DNA of 64,000 nucleotides from Sphingobium xenophagum NBRC 107872 (GTDB lineage: Bacteria; Pseudomonadota; Alphaproteobacteria; Sphingomonadales; Sphingomonadaceae), in assembly GCF_000367345.1 (NCBI RefSeq), contig NZ_BARE01000028.1:1-64000 (forward strand), given 5' to 3'. Positions 58,726 to 64,000 of the stretch are shown one piece after another. The position numbers and the translations under genes are program-made. Numbering within the stretch: position 1 is the first letter of the stretch; each line of letters begins with the position of its first letter. The notes below the pieces were generated by a model, which saw nothing but the letters and a program-made list of their open reading frames with translations, was not told the DNA's origin and ran no database searches.

Positions 58726-60219
58726 TTATGGCTGTTGTGCCGTTTCGGGACTCACATTGGCGTTTTGTGGCAGCGTGTCAACGGTGCGCGTGGCGACCGG
58801 CATGGGCGCTGCACCATAGTCCCAGTCGAACCATTTGCCCTTCACCCGGTCATAATTGACCATCGGATCGTAGAGCGTGCCGCTGGCCAGCCCCAGATCG
58901 TCCGCTTCGGCATGGCCCATCGCGGCGAGCAGGCTGAAGCCGGCAACATAGGCGTTGCGCCGCGCCGACACCAGCTGGACACGGGCGTTGAGCGCTTCCT
59001 GCTCGGCATTGAGGATGTCGAGAATGGTGCGGCTGCCGACCGAATTTTCGGCCCGCACGCCTTCCAGCGACAGCGATGCCGCATCGACCGCCTTCTGGTT
59101 CGAATCGATCGTCTGGAGCGACGCCTGCCAGCTGGCATAGGCGGCCCGCGTCTGCGCGATCACGCCGCGCTCGATCTCGATCTCCTGTTCGATCGCCTGC
59201 GATTCGAGCGCCTGGGTCTGGCGCACCTGCGCGGCCGGACGACCGCCCTGATATAGCGGGATGGTCAGCTGCACGCCCGCGACGGCCTGCTTGTTGATCT
59301 GCGGCCCTTCGACCGCATTGCCATTGGCGTCGAGCGCGGTGCTGTCGAGCGAATGGAGATAATTGGTGTAGCCCGCCTGGGTAAAGGCCGACACGCGCGG
59401 CAGCACGCCGCCCTTCGCCGCCTTCGCGTCATAATGGCGCGCCTCGCGCTGCTTCTGCGCCGCCAATATGTCCGCATTGTCGCGCAGGGCCACCTGCACG
59501 GCGGTCTCCGGGTTGGCGGGCAGACCCGGCAATTGCGGCGGCGGTTCCAGATTGTCGGGCGCCTCGCCGACCAGCGCAATGTAATTTTCCCGGCTGGTGA
59601 TCAGGTTGGACTGGGCGATCTGGAGATCGGACCGGGCCAGCGCCAGCCGCGATTCGGACTGGGCAACGTCGGTGCGGGTCAGGTCGCCCACCTCGAACCG
59701 GTCGTTCGTCGCCTGCAGGTTGACGTCCAGCACCTTCACATTGGCCTGGTTGAGCGCCACGATGGCGCTGTCGCGGATCACGTCCATATAGGCCGCGACC
59801 GTCTGCGAAAACACGCTTGCTTCGGTGCCGCGCAGGTTCGCCTGACCGGCGGCGACGCGGGTCTTGGCGGCCTTCACGCCATTGCGAACGGTCCCGCCGG
59901 AATAGATCGGCACATTCAATTGCGCCTGCGCATTCACGGTGCGCTGCGGCGCGGTGAAGCTGATCGTGGGCTTCAGGATGCTTTCGCTATAGCTACCGCT
60001 CACGTCGGCCGCGGGACGCCCGTTCGCCTTCTGGAGCGGCACATTCTCGTCCGTTGCACGCTGCCCCGCTCGCGCGCCGGTCAGCGTCGGGTTGGACGCA
60101 TAGGCCTTCGCCAGCGCCCCCTGCAACGTTTCGGCCATGGCCGGACCGGCCAGGCAAGAGGATAGCAACAGCAAGGCTGTAGCGGTGGTCCGCCGGAAAT
60201 TAGGTCGCTTTGCTGTCAT
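58726..60219 (-). CDS. TolC family outer-membrane efflux protein
   Basis: The ATG at 60219 gives a 497-residue product with a signal peptide (about 1-34, ending AMAE). It has two repeated TolC halves with long helices (TLQGALAKAYASNPTLTGARAGQRATDENVPLQKANGRPAADVSGSYS; LTRTDVAQSESRLALARSDLQIAQSNLITSRENYIALVG; ENSVGSRTILDILNAEQEALNARVQLVSARRNAYVAGFSLLAAMG). It forms the outer-membrane channel of a tripartite pump or type I secretion system. No partner pump is adjacent. The PCMT-like gene sits just upstream, a pairing common in this order. Confidence 0.93.
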   Translation of the reverse strand: MTAKRPNFRRTTATALLLLSSCLAGPAMAETLQGALAKAYASNPTLTGARAGQRATDENVPLQKANGRPAADVSGSYSESILKPTISFTAPQRTVNAQAQLNVPIYSGGTVRNGVKAAKTRVAAGQANLRGTEASVFSQTVAAYMDVIRDSAIVALNQANVKVLDVNLQATNDRFEVGDLTRTDVAQSESRLALARSDLQIAQSNLITSRENYIALVGEAPDNLEPPPQLPGLPANPETAVQVALRDNADILAAQKQREARHYDAKAAKGGVLPRVSAFTQAGYTNYLHSLDSTALDANGNAVEGPQINKQAVAGVQLTIPLYQGGRPAAQVRQTQALESQAIEQEIEIERGVIAQTRAAYASWQASLQTIDSNQKAVDAASLSLEGVRAENSVGSRTILDILNAEQEALNARVQLVSARRNAYVAGFSLLAAMGHAEADDLGLASGTLYDPMVNYDRVKGKWFDWDYGAAPMPVATRTVDTLPQNANVSPETAQQP

Positions 60220-60229
60220 GATCCCAGTC

Positions 60230-60862
60230 TCAAAAAACGAATCGCTCCGGCGCGGCAAAGCCCGGCAGCACCACCATCTCAATATCCGCGACGCTGGACA
60301 GGCCCAGCACGCCCGCGACGACCCGGCCACTCGCCAGCCGGGTGACGCCGCGTTCGACCACGCCCGTGACGACCCGCGCCCCGTCGCAAAGCTGCCCAAC
60401 GAGCGCGGCGGGCACTTCCGCTACCGCGCCGTCGATAAACAGCAGATCATAAGGCGCACCAGCGGGCGATCCGGCATTGAGCGGACCACGCACCACGCTC
60501 ACGCCGGCAATGTCCGGCCCGCCCTCTTCCTCGATCGCCGTCACCTGCGCGCCCAATGCGGCCAGCAAGGCGGCGCTGTAGCCGGTCGCCGCGCCGATCA
60601 GCAGCACCTTGTCGCCGGGCGCAACCTTCGCCTCGGTCAGCAGGCGCCCCGTCACCAGCGGCGGGTTCAGCGCACGGCCGCCGCTCAGCGGGATCGGGCG
60701 ATCGACATAGGTCATGGCGCGGCGCTCGACGGGGACATAATCCTCACGCGGCACGCTCGCCATCGCGGCGATCACGCGCGGATCGTCCACGTCGCTGGTA
60801 CGCAACTGGCTTTCGACCATGGCGGTCCGCATCGAAGAAAAATTCTGCTCGGTCACGATCAT
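60230..60862 (-). CDS. Protein-L-isoaspartate O-methyltransferase-like protein
   Basis: From Met at 60862 (MIVTEQNFSSMRTAMVESQLRTSDV, 210 aa). It has the PCMT pattern: MVESQLRTSDVDDPRVIAAMASVPREDYVP, then the SAM motif DKVLLIGAATGYSAALLAALGAQVTAIEE. In true PCMT the SAM-binding motif is V-x-E-I-G-x-G-x-G-Y; here the glycines are GAATGY, so it belongs to the divergent PCMT-like branch whose activity is unproven. It sits 10 bp before tolC on the same strand, so likely one operon. Confidence 0.85.
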   Translation of the reverse strand: MIVTEQNFSSMRTAMVESQLRTSDVDDPRVIAAMASVPREDYVPVERRAMTYVDRPIPLSGGRALNPPLVTGRLLTEAKVAPGDKVLLIGAATGYSAALLAALGAQVTAIEEEGGPDIAGVSVVRGPLNAGSPAGAPYDLLFIDGAVAEVPAALVGQLCDGARVVTGVVERGVTRLASGRVVAGVLGLSSVADIEMVVLPGFAAPERFVF

Positions 60863-61061
60863 TCTCGCTTGGTCGATTGGACTTGGCACAACTGTATTGG
60901 TAATGCAATACAGCAAGGGGATCAACGGACCTCTAAATCAGCGCGCAGGCCACGCCAAGCGGCTTTGCACGGCAAAGGACCAGAATCTTGCGCCCACTGC
61001 CCGATCCGCCGCTTGACTTTGCAACCAAAGCCGCACATTTGCGGCGTCCACCGCGACGGAT

Positions 61062-61135
61062 GGCCCGATGGCGGAGTGGTTACGCAGAGGACTGCAAATC
61101 CTTGCACGCCGGTTCGATTCCGGCTCGGGCCTCCA
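61062..61135 (+). tRNA. tRNA-Cys (anticodon GCA)
   Basis: The 74-nt cloverleaf has acceptor GGCCCGA/TCGGGCC, an anticodon loop CTGCAAA (anticodon GCA), T-arm GCCGG-TTCGATT-CCGGC and an encoded CCA. The discriminator base is T (U73), typical of bacterial tRNA-Cys. Confidence 0.96.
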
Positions 61136-61205
61136 AAATCCTGTTTCGTCGCTGCTGTCCCGCCCCTCGACTTCTGCGCGCCGCTCCGGCTAAAGCGGGT
61201 GCATG

Positions 61206-61877
61206 ATGAAGCTGTTTATCGGGAACAAAGCCTATTCGAGCTGGTCGCTGCGCGGCTGGCTGGCGTGCAAGCTGTCCGGCCTGCCCTTTGAAGAGGCGGT
61301 CGTCCCCCTCTATGACGAAGCGTGGGAAAAGCGGCGCGAAGGCGACGAATTCGCCCCCTCCTCCGGCAAGGTGCCGATCCTGTGGGACGGCGATGACATT
61401 GTCGTGTGGGACAGCCTGGCGATCGTCGAATATCTCAATGAAAAAACCGGGAACGAGAAATTCTGGCCCGCCGATCCCGCCGCGCGCGCCATGGCCCGGT
61501 CGATGGCGGCCGAAATGCACTCCAGTTTCGCCGCGCTCCGCCGCGAGCATAGCATGAACATCCGCCAGATTTACGATGCGGTGCCGCCGTCCGAAGCGGT
61601 CAAGCAGGATCTGGCGCGACTGATGCAGCTCTGGGCGCAGGCCCGCGCCCGCCATGGCGGCGAAGGCGACTTCCTGTTCGGCCCGTTCGGGGCGGCCGAC
61701 GTCATGTTCGCGCCGGTGGTCACGCGCCTCATCACCTATCAATTGCCCGTGGCCCGCTTTGCCGAAGCCTATATGCACGCCATCATCGCCCACCCCTGGA
61801 TGCAGGAGTGGATTGGCGGCGCACAGGCCGAAGATTGGGTCATCGACCGGTTCGAGGTGCCGCCGCAGGTGGCCTGA
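61206..61877 (+). CDS. Glutathione S-transferase family protein
   Basis: The 223-residue protein (from the second ATG of an ATGATG pair) has the thioredoxin-like N-terminal domain MKLFIGNKAYSSWSLRGWLACKLSGLPFEEAVVPL, with the catalytic Ser in SSWSLR, and the glutathione-binding KVPILWDGDDIVVWDSLAIVEYLNEK. The helical C-terminal domain follows from about residue 90. The family couples glutathione to electrophiles. The substrate is not predictable. The next gene starts 4 bp later. Confidence 0.9.
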   Translation: MKLFIGNKAYSSWSLRGWLACKLSGLPFEEAVVPLYDEAWEKRREGDEFAPSSGKVPILWDGDDIVVWDSLAIVEYLNEKTGNEKFWPADPAARAMARSMAAEMHSSFAALRREHSMNIRQIYDAVPPSEAVKQDLARLMQLWAQARARHGGEGDFLFGPFGAADVMFAPVVTRLITYQLPVARFAEAYMHAIIAHPWMQEWIGGAQAEDWVIDRFEVPPQVA

Positions 61878-61881
61878 AACG

Positions 61882-62525
61882 ATGAGCGACGCACCCGACA
61901 CGCCCCAGGAAGCCCGTGCGCAGGAAGCCGCTGCGATCCGTCGCCGCTGGATCAGCTTGGGTGAAATGCTGGCGGTCTTGGCGGTGGGTATTTCCGCGCT
62001 GACCCTCTATCTCAACTGGTCGGACAAGCGCGATGCACGCGCGGACAAGGCCAGCGAAAGCCGTCAGGCTTCGGCCCGCGCTGCCAAGCTGGTGCTGGAG
62101 GCGAAGGCGGACGGGGACGACCGGCTGGTGCTGAAGCCTGCGCGCCCGACCAGATCGTGCAGAGTCAGACGCTCATCTTCCCTGCTGCGCTGGGCGTTGC
62201 GCCGGTATCCACGACAGGCGAGCCGCGGATCGAGGCCGACTGGTTCGATGACGCACTCAAAAAGGCCAGGGCGAAGGCCAAGCTGCCCGACAACAGCGTG
62301 GGCGATGAAAAGCTGCCGGTCGTCATCACCACGCGCTTCGTCGTCAATGGCGAAGCGCGGGGTGATAGCGCGATCTACGACATCGGCTATGGCATAGCGG
62401 GCCGCTGGCTATCGGGGCATGACGTGACGTTGCGCGGCCTGTCGCTGGTGACGCGCAATGTCGGCAAGGCGCCTGCGGCCGCAATCGACACCCGCTGGTC
62501 CACGCTGGTGGCGGCTCGCAAATAG
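61882..62525 (+). pseudogene. Membrane-anchored hypothetical protein, broken by a frameshift
   Basis: The first part (from ATG 61882) encodes MSDAPDTPQEARAQEAAAIRRRWISL followed by a membrane helix MLAVLAVGISALTLYLNWSD and a charged region. Near 62140-62155 the coherent sequence moves to another frame and goes on as PDQIVQSQTLIFPAALGVAPVSTTGEPRIEADWFDDALKK to a stop at 62525. The change equals a 1-base deletion (or 2-base insertion) in the GC-rich run GCCTGCGCGCCCGACC. The two halves look like one protein of about 213 residues. It may be a real mutation or an assembly error. I do not recognise the family; it ends just before a terminator. Confidence 0.7.
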
Positions 62526-62535
62526 CAGAGCCATG

Positions 62536-62572
62536 AAAAAGCCCGGCCCTTCACCGAAGGACCGGGCTTTTT
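62536..62572. terminator. Bidirectional intrinsic terminator before ndk
   Basis: AAAAAGCCCGG and CCGGGCTTTTT form the outer stem, continuing inward with one mismatch to CCTT/AAGG around a CACCG loop (62536-62572). On each strand a run of five T follows the stem. It can end both the frameshifted gene (plus strand, stop 62525) and ndk (minus strand, stop 62595). Confidence 0.92.
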
Positions 62573-62594
62573 CAGACCGATAGGATCACGGGCT

Positions 62595-63017
62595 TTAGCC
62601 GACGATTTCTTCCGGCTTGAAGAAGAAGGCGATTTCGGTCGCGGCATTATCTTCGCTGTCCGAACCATGGACCGAATTGGCTTCGATCGATTCGGCCAGT
62701 TCCTTGCGGATCGTGCCAGCATCGGCATTGGCCGGGTTGGTGGCGCCCATGATGTCGCGGTTGCGCTGCACGGCGTTTTCGCCTTCCAGCACTTGCACGA
62801 CGACCGGGCCGGAAATCATGAAGGCGACGAGGTCAGCGAAGAAGGGGCGTTCCTTGTGGACGCCGTAAAAGCCTTCGGCCTGTTCGCGGCTCATGCGGAT
62901 GCGCTTCGATGCGACGACGCGCAGACCGGCTTCCTCCAGCATCTTGGTGACAGCGCCGGTCAGGTTGCGACGGGTCGCGTCGGGCTTGATGATCGAAAAA
63001 GTGCGCGTGACGGCCAT
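62595..63017 (-). CDS. ndk: Nucleoside-diphosphate kinase
   Basis: This 140-residue protein has the family start [18 protein letters not shown] and the active-site His117 in [21 protein letters not shown]. The [21 protein letters not shown] segment is also standard. It balances nucleoside triphosphate pools through a phospho-His intermediate. Length and sequence are typical. It follows holC on the same strand and is terminated by the hairpin at 62536-62572. Confidence 0.97.
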   Translation of the reverse strand: MAVTRTFSIIKPDATRRNLTGAVTKMLEEAGLRVVASKRIRMSREQAEGFYGVHKERPFFADLVAFMISGPVVVQVLEGENAVQRNRDIMGATNPANADAGTIRKELAESIEANSVHGSDSEDNAATEIAFFFKPEEIVG

Positions 63018-63084
63018 GGCCCTCGATACTCCGAATGGTTGGAAATGCTGCGCGCGCCTTTAGACGGGGCCGAGCCGGGCCGCA

Positions 63085-63105
63085 AGGGGCTTCGCCTAAG
63101 CCCCT
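63085..63105. terminator. Stem-loop at the end of holC
   Basis: AGGGGCTT (63085-63092) pairs exactly with AAGCCCCT (63098-63105) around CGCCT, just after the holC stop at 63107 on the minus strand. There is no T-run, so its role as a terminator is uncertain. Confidence 0.4.
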
Positions 63106-63106
63106 G

Positions 63107-63544
63107 CTATGCCATTTGCAGCCACTTGCGGCCGTCCTGCTTGAAGTAGCGGGATTCGATCCCGTCGCGCTTGGCCAATGCCCGCCAGCTCGCCCGCGCC
63201 GCCTCGATCGTGCTGTCGTCGAAGAAGTGGAAAACCCGGTCGAAATCGAGCGCCTGTTCGCGCCACAACCCATCGGCGAGTGCGACATGACGCGCGCCAT
63301 TGGCGGCATTGCAGGACGCGCCAAGCAGGATCGGCTGATGTCCCTCCCCCGCTTCGCCCGCATGGCCATGCGCCAGAAAACTGTCGGGCGGGCCATTCCA
63401 CAGCCCGGCGGAAATCCGCTCCAGCCGGTCCGGCTCCTGCGCCACTACCAGCAGGCGCGCGCCCATCGCCAGGATGCGCGCGGCGATGGCCGGCAGCACC
63501 TGATCGACGGGATCACGACTCAACTGATAGAAATCGACCTGCAT
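63107..63544 (-). CDS. holC: DNA polymerase III subunit chi
   Basis: This 145-residue protein starts MQVDFYQLSRDPVDQVLPAIAARILAMGARLLVVAQEPDRLERISAGLWNGPPDSFLAHG, the chi-subunit pattern, with a late ALDFDRVFHFFDDSTIEAARASWRALAKRDG. It links the clamp loader to SSB at the replication fork. It lies between pepA and ndk on the same strand, an order seen in related genomes. Confidence 0.9.
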   Translation of the reverse strand: MQVDFYQLSRDPVDQVLPAIAARILAMGARLLVVAQEPDRLERISAGLWNGPPDSFLAHGHAGEAGEGHQPILLGASCNAANGARHVALADGLWREQALDFDRVFHFFDDSTIEAARASWRALAKRDGIESRYFKQDGRKWLQMA

Positions 63545-63562
63545 GGCCCTAAAATCCTAACT

Positions 63563-63678
63563 CCGTTCGCCCTGAGCTTGTCGAAGCCTGTCCTGAGCGC
63601 CTGCCTTGGCAGGCAGTCGAAGGGGGTCGTTCTTCTTTGCGAAGAAGGACAAGGCTTCGACAGGCTCAGCCCGAACGG
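63563..63678. repeat. Dispersed inverted repeat (family A), copy 3
   Basis: The left end CCGTTCGCCCTGAGCTTG and right end CAGGCTCAGCCCGAACGG are inverted copies with one or two mismatches; the middle holds further CTTCGACAGG/CCTGTC parts and a TTCTTCTTTGCGAAGAA hairpin. It fills most of the 147-bp gap between pepA and holC. Other copies are at 9163-9258 and 54535-54613. Confidence 0.8.
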
Positions 63679-63691
63679 GCGTGGGGGCATC

Positions 63692-64000
63692 TTACCGTTC
63701 GAACTTGTCCGCGACAAACTGGTCGAGCAGCCGCACGCCATAGCCGGTCGCACCCTTGTCGAACGTCGCACCGGGCTTGTCGGACCAGACCATGCCTGCA
63801 ATGTCGAGATGCGCCCATTTGACGCCATCGTCGATGAAGCGCTTGATGAACTGCGCGGCGGTGATCGACCCGGCATAGCGGCCACCGATATTCTTCATAT
63901 CGGCGATCGGGCTGTCGATCAGCTTGTTGTAAGCGTCGGACAGCGGGAAGCGCCAAAGCGGTTCGCCAGCCGTCTTGCCCGCCGCGGTCAGATCGTCCGA
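63692..64000 (-). CDS. pepA: Leucyl aminopeptidase, C-terminal fragment
   Basis: The last 102 codons are in the window and the rest lies beyond it. They include WRFPLSDAYNKLIDSPIADMKNIGG, TAAQFIKRFIDDGVKWAHLDIAGMVW and KGATGYGVRLLDQFV, all typical of the C-terminal catalytic domain of M17 leucyl aminopeptidases (late substrate-pocket segments). The metal-ligand motifs lie outside the window. The stop is followed by the family A repeat and then holC on the same strand. Confidence 0.92.
   Translation of the reverse strand, partial: SDDLTAAGKTAGEPLWRFPLSDAYNKLIDSPIADMKNIGGRYAGSITAAQFIKRFIDDGVKWAHLDIAGMVWSDKPGATFDKGATGYGVRLLDQFVADKFER

Noticed and set aside
56029..59256. A 1075-codon open frame on the plus strand across valS, NnrU, popZ-like and tolC genes
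   Set aside because: It runs antisense to four well-supported genes, has a His/Arg/Gln-rich composition typical of reverse frames in GC-rich DNA, and matches no family.

Overview
The window is a GC-rich, gene-dense chromosomal segment from an alphaproteobacterium of the order Sphingomonadales, most like Sphingobium or Sphingomonas. This rests on family content and gene order: the phoR-pstSCAB-phoU-phoB block, atpHAGDC, recR/def next to fmt-truA, a PopZ-type polar organiser, a large TonB-dependent receptor, DUF1289 and DUF2490 proteins, and dispersed palindromic repeats of the kind common in these genomes. It is an inference from remembered families; no database search was possible. No rRNA, CRISPR array, prophage or intact insertion sequence was seen. 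Two tRNA genes are present: Arg(TCT) and Cys(GCA).

Layout. 1-0.8 kb: the tail of an SDR dehydrogenase and three small genes, one with a ParS/MbcA-like antitoxin-type domain. 1-2.4 kb: exported M20 amidohydrolase. 2.4-5.2 kb: a translationally coupled trio (PqqD-like protein, HprK-related kinase, nucleotidyltransferase) beside a small Tat-exported protein. This is the least understood system in the window. 5.3-12.7 kb: the phosphate regulon with a Pho box before pstS. 12.8-18.2 kb: def, recR, fmt, truA, a queuosine-precursor transporter, tRNA-Arg, transaldolase and DUF2490. 18.2-24.8 kb: priA, DUF1289, an exported peptidase-like protein, ada, and a membrane-anchored trypsin-like protease. 25-29.8 kb: F1 ATP synthase operon, closed by a strong terminator. 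30-35.4 kb: YciI-like protein and a putative surface-glycan cassette (two polytopic membrane proteins, a GT2 glycosyltransferase and a methyltransferase). 35.4-40.6 kb: cpaF without other pilus genes, exported methyltransferase, DMT transporter, OsmC, PRC-barrel protein and a small hydrolase. 40.7-43.5 kb: a YezD-like protein and TonB receptor. 43.6-48.9 kb: panB, the YfgM-like/bamB/der block, TusA-like protein and an Hpt protein. 48.9-54.5 kb: LLM oxidoreductase, acyltransferase, HerA/FtsK-like ATPase and MATE pump. 54.6-60.9 kb: valS, NnrU, PopZ-like, TolC and a PCMT-like protein. 61-64 kb: tRNA-Cys, GST, a frameshifted gene, ndk, holC and the C-terminus of leucyl aminopeptidase.

How the genes work together. 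PhoR senses phosphate status through the Pst transporter and PhoU, and phosphorylates PhoB, which should bind the Pho box before pstS. The AtpHAGDC proteins form the F1 motor. Fmt and Def act at opposite ends of the N-formyl-methionine cycle. YfgM-like, BamB and Der are linked as in many proteobacteria (envelope biogenesis and ribosome assembly). TolC and PopZ sit next to each other without an obvious shared function.

Intergenic DNA holds several families of imperfect inverted repeats, some inside operons (pstC/pstA) and one that forms a 165-bp element with near-perfect 18-bp termini. There is no stretch over 300 bp without a gene.
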